Source: CBDFGN01 sp965247065
GTDB taxonomy: Bacteria > Bacteroidota > Bacteroidia > Cytophagales > Cyclobacteriaceae
Direction of reading: 5' to 3'
Assembly (NCBI GenBank): GCA_965247065.1
Contig: CBDFGN010000006.1
Span: 3,844,001-3,908,000, forward strand
DNA: 64,000 bases
Shown here: piece by piece, positions 46,056-55,554 of the stretch
Position numbering within the stretch: position 1 is the first letter of the stretch
Layout: every line of letters begins with the position of its first letter
Notes under the pieces: model-generated
The model's database searches: none
What the model saw: the letters and a program-made list of their open reading frames with translations, nothing else
Told to the model about the DNA's origin: nothing
Program-made: the position numbers and the translations under genes

Positions 46056-47513
46056 ATGAGATTTAACTATCCCATCATCCTTAATTTACTGGGTTTACTT
46101 CTGGTTTTGAACGGGGTCTTTATGCTCTTGTGCTTGCCGGTATCGGCCCTGTATGGTGACGGCACAGCACTTTCTTTCCTTATCGGGGGAGGCATAACTT
46201 TGTTAGTTGGTGCCAACCTGTGGATATTCACCCTGAAGTATAATGATAAAGCCCTGACACGGAGGGACGGGTTATTGATAGTAACTTCTGGTTGGCTTTC
46301 CATGAGCCTGTTTGGGGCACTTCCGTATATAATTTCAGGTGCCATTCCCAACTACACCGATGCATTCTTTGAGACTATTTCAGGCTTCACGACCACTGGA
46401 GCCACGATTCTCGACAACATAGAATCCCTGGCCCCCGGGATTCTGTTCTGGAGGAGTTTGACCCAATGGATCGGAGGTATGGGCATCATTGTACTCGCAG
46501 TGGCAGTACTGCCCATATTGGGAATTGGGGGGATGCAACTTTTTTTGGCCGAAGCTCCGGGCATTTCTCCCGATAAACTTCAGCCAAGGATTCGGGAAAC
46601 AGCTAAGCGCCTATGGATCATATACTTGGGTCTCACGCTTGCCGAAATCGTCTTGCTCAAGCTGGGGGGCATGGAAATTTTCGACGCTATAAATCACGGC
46701 TTCACTACAATGGCTACCGGAGGATTCTCCATAAAGCAAGCTTCAATAGGCCATTATGAAAATCCTTTCATCCATTATGTGATCATCACTTTTATGATCC
46801 TGGGGGGTACCAATTTCACTCTCACCTATTTTGCTTTGAAGTTTAACTTTCGACCGATCCAAAAGAATGAGGAGTTCCGGTTCTACATAGCGCTCATTTT
46901 GTTATTCACCCTGGCTGTTGCTCTTACTATTTATTCCGTTTCGGGCTCGGATCTGGAACAGTCCTTCAGATATGGCCTTTTCCAAGTGGTTTCCATAATG
47001 ACAACCACCGGCTACACTACAGCCGATTACACCCAGTGGACCCCCATTCTTACCGTGATTTTCTTTATACTGATGTTTGCGGGAGCCTCGGCGGGATCCA
47101 CTAGCGGCGGCATCAAGATCATCCGCCACCTCATTCTTTTCAAAAACAGTCAATTAGAACTCAAAAGATTATTACATCCTTCCGCTGTTATTCCGGTACG
47201 GTTCAATAAGCGGGCCATCCCCCGGGACATTACTTTTAATATTCTGGCGTTTGTAATGATCTATTTTTTTGTATTCGCAACTGGGTCCATCATAATGGGG
47301 TTTATTTCCGGAGATTTCGAAACCGCTATTGGTTCGGCTGCTGCATGTCTGGGTAATGTAGGTCCCGCATTAGGCTCGGTGGGTCCATCTCAGTCATACT
47401 CCCATCTTCCCGATGTGGGTAAATGGTTCCTTTGCTTCCTTATGCTGCTCGGCCGGCTTGAGTTGTTCACAGTATTGCTGCTCTTTACTACTTACTTCTG
47501 GCAAAAGCAATAA
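46056..47513 (+). CDS. trkH: Trk potassium uptake protein TrkH
   Basis: The 485-aa membrane protein has repeated membrane-pore-membrane units with selectivity-filter glycines in SGFTTTGATIL, GFTTMATGGFSI, STMTTTGY-like SIMTTTGYTTADY and AACLGNVGPALG. It includes the conserved LTQWIGGMGIIV and GASAGSTSGGIKIIRHL. It forms the potassium channel of the TrkAH system in the inner membrane. It lies directly after trkA and is closed by a strong terminator. Confidence 0.95.
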   Translation: MRFNYPIILNLLGLLLVLNGVFMLLCLPVSALYGDGTALSFLIGGGITLLVGANLWIFTLKYNDKALTRRDGLLIVTSGWLSMSLFGALPYIISGAIPNYTDAFFETISGFTTTGATILDNIESLAPGILFWRSLTQWIGGMGIIVLAVAVLPILGIGGMQLFLAEAPGISPDKLQPRIRETAKRLWIIYLGLTLAEIVLLKLGGMEIFDAINHGFTTMATGGFSIKQASIGHYENPFIHYVIITFMILGGTNFTLTYFALKFNFRPIQKNEEFRFYIALILLFTLAVALTIYSVSGSDLEQSFRYGLFQVVSIMTTTGYTTADYTQWTPILTVIFFILMFAGASAGSTSGGIKIIRHLILFKNSQLELKRLLHPSAVIPVRFNKRAIPRDITFNILAFVMIYFFVFATGSIIMGFISGDFETAIGSAAACLGNVGPALGSVGPSQSYSHLPDVGKWFLCFLMLLGRLELFTVLLLFTTYFWQKQ

Positions 47514-47536
47514 AAAAGGGGAACTAGTCCCCTTTT
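47514..47536. terminator. bidirectional intrinsic terminator between trkH and secDF
   Basis: AAAAGGGGA (47514-47522), a 5-nt loop ACTAG and TCCCCTTTT (47528-47536) form a perfect 9-bp hairpin with an A-tract on one side and a T-tract on the other. It can serve both convergent genes: it begins at the trkH stop and ends 14 bp from the secDF stop. Confidence 0.85.
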
Positions 47537-47549
47537 CGTTTAGGATGCA

Positions 47550-50500
47550 TTAGCCCTGAACTGCTGTGGGCTTAGTGTTCGAAAGATCCAAGACAACCGG
47601 TGTCGCTATGAAAACCGATGAATACGTCCCGATAATTATTCCAATGATAAGCGCGAAGGAGAACCCCCTCAATACCTCGCCGCCGAAAATGAAAAGAATG
47701 ATGACAACAATCAATGTGGTTACCGACGTGACCAAGGTCCGATTCATAGTGTTATTGATGGACAGATTGAAAGTGGTAAGGACATCTCTTTTGACGTTGA
47801 GTCTAAGGTTTTCCCTGATTCGGTCAAAGACGATCACAGTGTCGTTTATCGAGTACCCGATGATCGTTAACATCGCGGCAATAATGACCTGATCAAATTC
47901 GAAACTTTTCCCAGATAAACTGGCAAAGGCGAAGGCGGCTAGAACAAACAATGTGTCATGGAGTAAAGCTACGATCGCCCCGAGGCCATATTGCCATTTT
48001 CGAAAACGTACCAGGATGTAAAGAAAGATGGCTACCATCGCCAGGACGACCGACTGGGCCGATGCTTTCTTAATATCATCAGCAATCGTAGCTCCAACCT
48101 TCTGAGATCCAGAAATAGAAAACCTTCCCGGGCCCATATTGGAATCGTCAACAATAAATCGGAGGCCCGTACTACTTTCAATGCCCGCGATTAGCGCTTG
48201 CTCTACTTTTAGATCAGCCTCGGCCGATTCGTCAGTGACAAGATAGGCAGTGGTTACCTTGACTACGTTATTGGCTCCATATGTCTTGACCTCGGTGCCC
48301 TGATTCTGGAAAGCCGGCATCAAGTCAGTTTTTAAGTCCGAGGCGACCACCGGATCATTGAAAGGCACAATGAAGGATCGCCCTCCCTTGAAGTCTACTC
48401 CCAGGTTCAGTCCACCCTGCAGTACCAGAGTTATCATCCCGGCAGTAATGAAAGCCGCTGAGAAGATATAAGCCTTCTTTCTGCGACTCATGAAGTCTAT
48501 ATTTATGTTGGTAAGAAAATTGGATGAAAACGGAGTGGCAAATGAAATCTTACTTTCCTCACCTCTTTTGGTCATCCATTCCACAATAACGCGTGTAATA
48601 AATACTGCCGAGAAGAAGGAGCATGCTATACCGATCATCAGCGTTATGGCGAATCCTTTCACTGGACCCTGACCCAGGGCATAAAGAATAGCTCCGGTGA
48701 TGAAGGTGGTCACATTTGCATCTACAATAGAACTGTAGGCCTTATCGTAACCAGCCGCAATGGCCTGCTTGAGATTTACACCCTGGCGTAGCTCCTCCCT
48801 TATTCTTTCAAAGATCAAGACGTTGGCATCGATGGACATCCCAATGGTAAGCACAATACCCGCAATTCCCGGCAAGGTTAAAGCGGCATTCCACTGGGCC
48901 AAGATTCCCAGGATGAAAAATATATTGAATATCAGTGCCAGGTTGGCAACAAATCCTCCTTTGGCGTAATAAGCGATCATGAACAGCACGACAATTCCCA
49001 GGCCGGCCAGAATCGAAATGATTCCCTGGGCCTGCGCTTCTTTGCCCAGAGTAGGGCCGATAACTGCCTCTTCCACTATCCGAGTGGGAGCCGGAAGAGC
49101 CCCGGCCTTGAGCACGTTTGCCAGGTCCTTAGCCTCCTCAAGAGTAAAGTTCCCGGAAATCACGGAGCTTCCATCAGGAATTTCATCCTGAACATTGGGT
49201 GCCGAATAGACATAGTCATCCAAAACGATAGCGATCCTGCGGTTGATATTTTCCGCGGTAAGCTTTCTCCATTTTTTGGCACCGGTGGAATTCATATTCA
49301 TATAAACCGCGGGTCGGGCCGATTGATCAAGGTCCTGGCGCGCATTGGTGATGACATCACCTTCGAGAGGAGCTCGTCCCCCTCTGCCTACCCTAACTGC
49401 CATCAACTCCAGGACCTCGGTTGCATTGCCCAGAACATTAGGCTTATGAGACCACAGTAATTTTAGATCTGACGGTAAGAAGGACTGTACATCCTTCCGT
49501 GCGAAAATTCGGTTAATTTTCGAGGTGTCTTTAAGATCATAAACCAAAAAGCCATAGCTGCTGAAGAGATCGGAGAGTTGAGTATTTACCAGAGAGTCCA
49601 ATCCAGTTGTGTCGGATTGTGCTTCTAGTTGGGCCTCCAAGCTCTCCGCAGTATCAACTTCGTTTATGCTCTCCTGCGCCAAGTCGTCACCGATTAACGG
49701 GTCCTGATCGGAAAGCAAATTGGATATGTCTTCAATGCGAGGATCTTCCAAGCTCTCGGAAGGGATAATTCCACCGTTGATCCTGGCGTTCTGTTCTTCA
49801 ACTAGCAATTGGTTGATACTTTGAAGGGGTCCGATTACTTCTTCCGGGGTATAAACTTCCCAAAACTCCAGCTTGGCCACTCCCTGCAGGAGCTTGCGAA
49901 CTCTTTCTTTGTTCTCTGCCCCAGGCAGTTCCACTTGAATCCGGCCGGTATTCTGAAGCCTCTGGATGTTTGGTTGCGAGGTTCCGAATCGGTCAATCCG
50001 GGTGCGCAATATGGTAAACGATCTATCCATGGCGTCTTCAACCTCTGCGTCAATGATGCTCATTATCTCCTCATCCGGAGTATTGAAACTAATCCGCTCA
50101 CGATTAGCAGCATTAGAAAAGATGGGGCCCAAGGACCCCTGAGGAGCTATGTCCTGAAAGGCTTCATAAAACAAGTCAGTAAACCTTTCCTGGCTACTTT
50201 GCTGACGCTTCTGAGCCGCCCGGATGGCGGAATTAAAGTCCTCATCCTTACTTTTCCCGCTCAGTCCTTTGATTATTTCTACGGGGGAGACTTCAAGAAC
50301 TACGTGCATCCCTCCCTGTAGGTCAAGACCGAGGCTCAGCTCGGTGTTTTTTATCTCCTTGAAAGTGTATTCTATGCCCAGGAAGTTGTATACCGGTTCA
50401 TTCCAGATCGAATCCAAATAGCCTTGCTTCAGGCCAAAATCGACATTCCCAATTGAATCGCGCGAATAAGCCGTTGCTTCCGCCTGGATGCGGTTGGTAA

Positions 50501-50579
50501 CCAGCGAGAACGACAAGTAATACAAACAAAGCAAGGTGATGATAAGGGTTAGGGCAATAACCGCTCCTTTATTCCTCAT
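47550..50579 (-). CDS. secDF: fused protein translocase subunit SecDF
   Basis: The 1009-aa protein joins SecD and SecF. The SecD part shows LGLDLQGGMHVVLEV, RTRIDRFGTSQPNIQR, the P1 domain, and LTIGMSIDANVLIFERIREELR. The SecF part starts at about residue 690 with NLGVDFKGGRSFIVPF and ends with TIIGYSINDTVIVFDRIRENLR and the final membrane helices. Twelve membrane segments are expected. It uses the proton gradient to pull exported proteins from SecYEG. Fused SecDF is the normal form in Bacteroidota. Confidence 0.96.
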   Translation of the reverse strand: MRNKGAVIALTLIITLLCLYYLSFSLVTNRIQAEATAYSRDSIGNVDFGLKQGYLDSIWNEPVYNFLGIEYTFKEIKNTELSLGLDLQGGMHVVLEVSPVEIIKGLSGKSKDEDFNSAIRAAQKRQQSSQERFTDLFYEAFQDIAPQGSLGPIFSNAANRERISFNTPDEEIMSIIDAEVEDAMDRSFTILRTRIDRFGTSQPNIQRLQNTGRIQVELPGAENKERVRKLLQGVAKLEFWEVYTPEEVIGPLQSINQLLVEEQNARINGGIIPSESLEDPRIEDISNLLSDQDPLIGDDLAQESINEVDTAESLEAQLEAQSDTTGLDSLVNTQLSDLFSSYGFLVYDLKDTSKINRIFARKDVQSFLPSDLKLLWSHKPNVLGNATEVLELMAVRVGRGGRAPLEGDVITNARQDLDQSARPAVYMNMNSTGAKKWRKLTAENINRRIAIVLDDYVYSAPNVQDEIPDGSSVISGNFTLEEAKDLANVLKAGALPAPTRIVEEAVIGPTLGKEAQAQGIISILAGLGIVVLFMIAYYAKGGFVANLALIFNIFFILGILAQWNAALTLPGIAGIVLTIGMSIDANVLIFERIREELRQGVNLKQAIAAGYDKAYSSIVDANVTTFITGAILYALGQGPVKGFAITLMIGIACSFFSAVFITRVIVEWMTKRGEESKISFATPFSSNFLTNINIDFMSRRKKAYIFSAAFITAGMITLVLQGGLNLGVDFKGGRSFIVPFNDPVVASDLKTDLMPAFQNQGTEVKTYGANNVVKVTTAYLVTDESAEADLKVEQALIAGIESSTGLRFIVDDSNMGPGRFSISGSQKVGATIADDIKKASAQSVVLAMVAIFLYILVRFRKWQYGLGAIVALLHDTLFVLAAFAFASLSGKSFEFDQVIIAAMLTIIGYSINDTVIVFDRIRENLRLNVKRDVLTTFNLSINNTMNRTLVTSVTTLIVVIILFIFGGEVLRGFSFALIIGIIIGTYSSVFIATPVVLDLSNTKPTAVQG

Positions 50580-50653
50580 GATTAAAAAGTATTAGGTTGT
50601 TAAAAAAGAAGTATCTAAGATAGCTGGACCCTCTAATGCCCTGAAGACAAAAG

Positions 50654-50998
50654 CTAGGGTGCGTTGATTGGGATGATGCGTCCGAAAAGAGTTCTCAGAT
50701 AAGAGCCCCTGGTTGAACCAACCTGATTAGGTTCTTGTTCATACTTGAATTCAGCCAGTAGAGTTAGTTCGAAAATCAGGTACAAATCATGGCTTACGAT
50801 TACCTTCAGCATGGGAACCACAGCATGAAATTCTTGCAACTGAACCGGCTTGTCGGATTCTTGCTGCTGGGTCAATGATTTTTCAGGAACCTTATTATTG
50901 TCAGAATCAAGGGAACCGCACAAGGCCAACAACAACATAACCATAGCCATCGCTGGTAGAAGCATTTGAGTACCTATTGTGGAATTGATACGGATCAT
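50654..50998 (-). CDS. small exported lipoprotein of unknown function
   Basis: The 114-aa product has a hydrophobic N-terminus ending LLLALCGSLDSDNN, with Cys placed as in a lipobox. The mature part is short and ends KYEQEPNQVGSTRGSYLRTLFGRIIPINAP. I do not recognise a named family. It lies between secDF and rdgB on the same strand, and a good Bacteroidota promoter sits directly upstream, so it is probably expressed on its own. Confidence 0.6.
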   Translation of the reverse strand: MIRINSTIGTQMLLPAMAMVMLLLALCGSLDSDNNKVPEKSLTQQQESDKPVQLQEFHAVVPMLKVIVSHDLYLIFELTLLAEFKYEQEPNQVGSTRGSYLRTLFGRIIPINAP

Positions 50999-51009
50999 AA
51001 TTAGGGCGA

Positions 51010-51039
51010 CAAATGTACTTATTTTTGAAACAAAAACAA
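51010..51039 (-). promoter_or_regulatory. Bacteroidota promoter for the small lipoprotein gene
   Basis: On the minus strand TTG (51039-51037) is followed by a 19-bp spacer and TACATTTG (51017-51010). This matches the TTG/TAnnTTTG -33/-7 pattern of Bacteroidota at the expected spacing. The ATG of the lipoprotein gene follows 11 bp downstream, leaving a very short leader. Confidence 0.6.
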
Positions 51040-51047
51040 TCTACCCC

Positions 51048-51635
51048 TCAAGCTTCGATGATGATCTTCTTTAAATGCATTACTAGCTTCTTTACCGCCA
51101 GAGATCTGTGGCTTACCTCGTTCTTTTCCGCCAAAGACATCTCTGCAAAGGTGCGATCGAATCCTTTCGGCATAAAAATCGGATCATAACCGAATCCCTC
51201 TGTTCCAGCAGGCTTTTCGGTAATAATTCCTTTAACAATTCCTTCGAATTGACTAGACTTTCCTTGATGCATCAAGGTAATGACGGTGCGAAACTGACAG
51301 TTCCGGTCCGAGAGGCCCTCTAATTTTTGCAGCAGCAGATTCATATTATCTGAACTGTCCTTTTGGTCTCCGGCGTAGCGGGCCGATAGGAATCCGGGGG
51401 CCCCATCGAGAACATATACCTCTAAACCGGTATCGTCGGCAAAACAATCTATGCCGTAGTTGTTGTAGACAAATTCAGCCTTTTCTAAAGAATTCCCTCC
51501 CAACGTCTTTTGGTTCTCAGGCAACACCTCAGTGCAGCCAACATCATTTAAGCTTGCAATGGTTATGGAGTCTCCGAGGAGATGTCGAATTTCACGGAGC
51601 TTATTCTGATTATTTGTGGCAAAGCAGACCTGCAT
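51048..51635 (-). CDS. rdgB: RdgB/HAM1-type non-canonical purine NTP pyrophosphatase
   Basis: The 195-aa protein starts with VCFATNNQNKLREIRHLL (substrate-binding T/S-x-N-x-x-K), has NSLEKAEFVYNNYG, CFADDTGLEVYVLDGAPGFLSARYAG and GFGYDPIFMPKGFDRTFAEMS, and ends near EVSHRSLAVKKL. It hydrolyses dITP and XTP to keep them out of DNA. Before the IS630 insertion its ATG lay about 20 bp behind the nrnA stop, so the two were probably one operon, now split. Confidence 0.95.
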   Translation of the reverse strand: MQVCFATNNQNKLREIRHLLGDSITIASLNDVGCTEVLPENQKTLGGNSLEKAEFVYNNYGIDCFADDTGLEVYVLDGAPGFLSARYAGDQKDSSDNMNLLLQKLEGLSDRNCQFRTVITLMHQGKSSQFEGIVKGIITEKPAGTEGFGYDPIFMPKGFDRTFAEMSLAEKNEVSHRSLAVKKLVMHLKKIIIEA

Positions 51636-51657
51636 GCTGTCTGGCGAAAGTGTACTA

Positions 51658-52863
51658 GTGTCATGTCAAGTTCGAATTGACGGATAAAGCTTTTTTAATT
51701 TTATCCGTGCATCTTTTGTTGTAAAGCGCCAATCAATACTGGCGTTCTTGTTGTTTCGATGTTCCTCCCATGCTTTCACTTCTTTTCGGATTATCTCCAT
51801 ACTGTCAATTCGTCTACTTAAGCATTGTCTGGAAAGCACACTGAGTTCAATTTCTGCCATGTTCAGCCAGCTTCCATGTTTTGGTGTATATACAAGCTCA
51901 AACCGATCCCATATTCTTTTTGCTTCTTCGGGAGGATATGTTTCATATAAGGAGGCAGCTGTATGTGTGATATAATTGTCCATCACTAAGGTGATCTTCC
52001 CAGAATCAGGATACATCTGATCAGCAATCTCTTTGATGAACTTAGCCCAGTCTTTCCGGGTTTTCCTCTCGGTAAGCTTAACCATTCGCTTTCCTGTGAC
52101 CGGCTCACTGGCAATAAACACATTACACACCCCGCAACGCCGGTATTCATAATCCACCCTGGTTGCTTTGCCCTTTTGCATCGGCTCGGTTATCCTGGTT
52201 TCCTTAATCAATTGTTTGGGCGTTTCATCCATGCATACTACCGGACTTTCAGGATCATAAGGCCGTTTATACACATCTAATACCTGCTCCATGTGTGCCA
52301 CAAAGCTACTGTCGGATTTGGGGGGAATAATCCACTGGCTTACCTTCCAGGGTTTTAAGGCGTTTTTTTAAAACGGTACGCACCGTTTCGTGAGAAATGC
52401 TGTCAGTATATTGAAGCTCTACCATCTTATCTGACAGCAGCCGAAGCGACCATCGGGCATATCCTTCAGGTGGTTTACTGCAGCACAGCGCTATCAGATG
52501 CGCTTCGATGTCACCATCTACCTTACGACTATAGGTCCTGGTGGTTGGTTTGCGCTCCAATACCGCCTCAAAGCCTTCTTCTACAAATCGTTTTTTGACC
52601 CGGTCAATGGTACGCATGCCTACCTTCAGTACCTTGCTGATCTGCTCATTGGTTACCTTCTCTGCATATGGTCCCTTATCACAGTTCAACAAAATATATG
52701 CGCTGCGAAACTTTTGAGAAGTATGCTTGCCTTTGTTAATAATTGCCATTAGCTCTTGGCGTTCCACTTTTGCTAATGTCACTTTATATCTTGCCATAAT
52801 CTTTAAGTTTGATGTACGGCAAAGATACAAAAATATTACGTCATATTATAATTGACATGACAC
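51658..52863 (-). mobile_element. IS630-family insertion sequence, 1206 bp, at the nrnA stop codon
   Basis: The ends carry 12-bp inverted repeats GTGTCATGTCAA (51658-51669) and, reversed, TTGACATGACAC (52852-52863). Both are flanked by the TA dinucleotide typical of IS630/Tc1-mariner insertions (51656-51657 and 52864-52865). The element holds a two-frame transposase on the minus strand. It entered the TA inside the TAG stop of the nrnA gene, and because the element ends in C on the plus strand (G on the minus strand), a TAG stop is recreated. Confidence 0.93.
51666..52797 (-). CDS. IS630-family transposase encoded in two frames joined at an A7 slippery run
   Basis: The first frame (start ATG 52797, MARYKVTLAKVERQELM) encodes the helix-turn-helix part: NEQISKVLKVGMRTIDRVKKR and HETVRTVLKK, ending at a TAG at 52306. 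The second frame is open from an A7 run (minus strand, 52369-52363) and reads NALKPWKVSQWIIPPKSDSSF, then the DDE core: VVCMDETPKQL (Asp), TLVMDNYITHT (Asp) and PKHGSWLNMAEIELSVL (Glu). A change of length at the A7 run fuses them into the usual IS630 protein of about 345-375 aa. Slippage at such runs is known for some IS630 transposases. The second frame alone could start at GTG 52301. Confidence 0.85.
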
Positions 52864-53906
52864 TAGGTAGCTGTGATCAGTTCGCAGTTATGCAATTGAT
52901 CACGATATTCAACTAAAAGTTCGCGGAATTTGGTTGCAGTATCATCTAAAGACAAATCGGAGGTTCCTCCGGCCGCATTTTTGTGACCACCACCATTGAA
53001 ATGTTTTCTGGCAAACTCGTTAACCGAAAAATTTCCCACGGACCGAAACGAAAGCCTGACTCCATCGCCATGTCCGGTTATCAAGGCCGCCAATACCGTC
53101 CCTTCTATCGAAAGAGCGTAATTTACCAACCCTTCGGTATCGCCCGTTTTAGAATTGAATTGCTCCATATCGCTCCTGGATATTGAGAAATAGGCAGTTC
53201 TCAACTCTTTTATTACTACCAAGCGCTGACTCAATGCGAAGCCGGTGAACTTTAATCGATCCGCGGTATTATTGTCATAGACAAGCTTGTTGATACTGGG
53301 AACATCAGCCCCCTGGGAGATCAAATCAGCTGCAACAAGATGGCTCTTGCGGCTGGTATTGGCATTGCGGAACCCGCCGGTATCGGTCATGATCCCGGCA
53401 TACAAACAATTGGCCATTCTGGTGTCGATCATACCAAGATTGCCACTCTCCTTGATAATATCAAAAACGATCTCGGCGGTTGCCGCTGCAGAGGTATCCG
53501 AGAATTCAAAGTCGGCAAAGGGCTCAGGCTCCAGGTGGTGATCAATTAGCACCTTCAATGCGGATGTGGCCCGTACGATTTGACCAAGGTTGTTTATTCT
53601 TTCCAGACTGGAAAAATCCAGACAAAAAATGATCTCAGCGGCCTTAATAAGATCAACGGCCTGTTGCTGGTCTTTAGATTCGAAAATGACCACTTCATTG
53701 TTTTCTGGCATCCAATTAAGGAACGCAGGATAATCGGTTGGCGAAACAACCTTTACCGGGTGCCCAATCTGCTTCAGATACAAAGACAGTCCAATCGAAG
53801 ATCCTAATGCATCAGCATCCGGCTTTTGATGCGTGATGATTACGATGTTCTTGGGGGAATTGAGCAGACGGTTAAGGGCCTCTAACTTCTGCATTTCAAC
53901 AGGCAT
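52863..53906 (-). CDS. nrnA: DHH-family phosphoesterase (NrnA-like oligoribonuclease / pAp phosphatase)
   Basis: The 347-aa protein has the DHH domain motifs ITHQKPDADALGSSIGL (D-x-D), CLDFSSLERI, LIDHHLEPEPF (DHH) and TDTGGFRNAN, followed by a DHHA1 domain ending HFNGGGHKNAAGGT. It degrades short RNA oligomers and 3'-phosphoadenosine 5'-phosphate. The stop codon TAG at 52863-52865 is formed by the TA target plus the first base of the IS630 element, so the insertion did not alter the protein. Confidence 0.9.
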   Translation of the reverse strand: MPVEMQKLEALNRLLNSPKNIVIITHQKPDADALGSSIGLSLYLKQIGHPVKVVSPTDYPAFLNWMPENNEVVIFESKDQQQAVDLIKAAEIIFCLDFSSLERINNLGQIVRATSALKVLIDHHLEPEPFADFEFSDTSAAATAEIVFDIIKESGNLGMIDTRMANCLYAGIMTDTGGFRNANTSRKSHLVAADLISQGADVPSINKLVYDNNTADRLKFTGFALSQRLVVIKELRTAYFSISRSDMEQFNSKTGDTEGLVNYALSIEGTVLAALITGHGDGVRLSFRSVGNFSVNEFARKHFNGGGHKNAAGGTSDLSLDDTATKFRELLVEYRDQLHNCELITAT

Positions 53907-54000
53907 ACCCTCAATCTTTCAAAAGTGAAATGCAAAGGTGAAAAGAATTTTATTAATTACAAAAAAAGAAATTAGGCCTCGCGCTGGATTAATTATCTTA

Positions 54001-54008
54001 TACCTTTG
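54001..54008 (+). promoter_or_regulatory. Bacteroidota -7 element upstream of ndk
   Basis: TACCTTTG matches TAnnTTTG and lies 28 bp before the ndk ATG at 54037. Its position argues that translation begins at 54037 and not at the earlier in-frame ATG at 53938. No clear -33 TTG is present. Confidence 0.55.
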
Positions 54009-54036
54009 CCCCAAATTTTGCAAATCTAGAATAGAC

Positions 54037-54456
54037 ATGGCAGGGAATAGAACATTTACTATAATCAAGCCTGAGGCGTTTGCTGCCCAAAACACAGGGG
54101 CCATCATGGGCATGATCGAAAAAGCAGGTTTTGTAGTAAAGGCAATGAAACTAACGCAACTCACTTACCAAAGAGCCGGTCAATTTTATGCCGTCCATAA
54201 GGAACGAGCTTTTTATGACAGTTTAAGGAATTATATGTCCTCGGGTCCCATCGTGGCTATGGTTCTGGAAAAAGACAACGCTGTAGAGGATTTTCGTGAG
54301 TTGATCGGCGCCACCAATCCAGAGGAGGCTGCGGAGGCTACCATCAGAAAGTTATTTGCTACGAACATAGAGCAAAACGCCGTCCACGGATCTGACTCGG
54401 ATGAAAATGCCATAAAGGAGGGTGACTTCTTCTTTTCACAGTTGGAAAGTTTTTGA
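54037..54456 (+). CDS. ndk: nucleoside diphosphate kinase
   Basis: The 139-aa enzyme starts AGNRTFTIIKPEAFAAQNTG, includes the conserved FYAVHKERAFYDSL and GPIVAMVLEKDNAVEDFREL, and has the phosphorylated His in NAVHGSDSDENA with ATNPEEAAEATIRK before it. It balances NTP pools by gamma-phosphate transfer. The start at 54037 gives the standard length; an in-frame ATG at 53938 would add 33 non-family residues across the promoter. Confidence 0.96.
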   Translation: MAGNRTFTIIKPEAFAAQNTGAIMGMIEKAGFVVKAMKLTQLTYQRAGQFYAVHKERAFYDSLRNYMSSGPIVAMVLEKDNAVEDFRELIGATNPEEAAEATIRKLFATNIEQNAVHGSDSDENAIKEGDFFFSQLESF

Positions 54457-54462
54457 ACCAGA

Positions 54463-55554
54463 TCAGGCGCCCTGAACGTCGGAATTTTGTACGGGGTCTT
54501 TCTTCTCAAAGAAAACTCTCTTTATCCATCGTGGGAGGTAAATAGCCCCCAGGATCAAAAATGGATAGTAGCTCAATAACCTCCACAGGATGTTATTAAC
54601 AAGCGTATAATCGCCCAGAAACCCTTCAAAGAAAAAAGGAAAGAAAAATTCTGCGGTCCCACTAGACCCCGGGGTTGGCGAAAACAGCATAATGATCCAC
54701 AGGATTATCTGACGACTGAAGATCAAGAGGTGATCTTGGAAATTCAGATCGGCATAGGCATCAATTTGAAAATTCAACATTAAATAGCGCGAACTCCATA
54801 TGAAGATCGTAATGGAGATTATTTTGATCCAATAAGATAAGGCCTTGCCCTTTATTAGGGACGAGGCCCAGATGATTTCGTTACCGTGCTCGTATGCGCT
54901 ATACCTCCACTTCCTAAAAAGACGGAGATAAGTGATCTTAAGAAGAAGCCATTTGAAGGCCCTGGGATTGATAAACAGCGCGTACGACATAACAAACGTG
55001 TATAGCGCGATCAGCCCGTAGCTGATGTAGAAAATGAAGTCTAACCGAAGTCGGAAATTCAATAGTTCCAGCTCTATGTTGGTGGATTCCGGAAAAATAA
55101 TCCCCTGAGTGAATAACAGAATCAAGGGAGCGGCCATTACAAAATAGAGGTTATCCAGAATGGCAGTGAGCATCACATAAGCTAGAGACTTCCCCAGGTT
55201 TAGGCCTTCCTTATAAAGGATAAATACTGCAACGGCAGTCCCCCCAACCACCGACGGGGTAACTGCCGAAGAGAATTCCCAAAGGATTATCACATAAAAG
55301 CAGCTCGTCCAGTCGAGGCTTTCATTGGTCAGGGTTCGCATTCTGACGATGTAACCGCCAACCCGCGCAAAAAATGTCAATAGAGCAAGTAATATGGGGA
55401 TTATTGAGGCATCGAAGATGAGGCCAAAATTTTCAAGACTGACGTCCGGATCACCTATAAACAGGTAGCTTACAATTCCCAATCCAAACAAAACCGGAAC
55501 CCAAACCCTGCGAAGATTGAGGGTCCTGAAAATTTTTTTAGGGTCCAGATCCAT
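54463..55554 (-). CDS. flippase-like membrane protein (LPG synthase TM / AglD family)
   Basis: The 363-aa protein has about eight hydrophobic segments and the family features: RVGGYIVRMRTL in the second segment, SAVTPSVVGGTAVAVFILYKEG (the conserved P-S-x-x-G-G) and LFSPTPGSSGTAEFFFPFFF with TPG-S-G near the C-terminus. Members include lysylphosphatidylglycerol synthase membrane domains and glycolipid flippase candidates. Its stop converges on ndk with a 6-bp gap, and it directly follows scpA on the same strand without spacing. Confidence 0.88.
   Translation of the reverse strand: MDLDPKKIFRTLNLRRVWVPVLFGLGIVSYLFIGDPDVSLENFGLIFDASIIPILLALLTFFARVGGYIVRMRTLTNESLDWTSCFYVIILWEFSSAVTPSVVGGTAVAVFILYKEGLNLGKSLAYVMLTAILDNLYFVMAAPLILLFTQGIIFPESTNIELELLNFRLRLDFIFYISYGLIALYTFVMSYALFINPRAFKWLLLKITYLRLFRKWRYSAYEHGNEIIWASSLIKGKALSYWIKIISITIFIWSSRYLMLNFQIDAYADLNFQDHLLIFSRQIILWIIMLFSPTPGSSGTAEFFFPFFFEGFLGDYTLVNNILWRLLSYYPFLILGAIYLPRWIKRVFFEKKDPVQNSDVQGA

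Noticed and set aside
52363..52373. Classical -1 slippery heptamer (T TTA AAA) in the IS630 transposase
   Set aside because: A -1 shift here runs into a stop within three codons, so ordinary -1 frameshifting would not produce the DDE domain.
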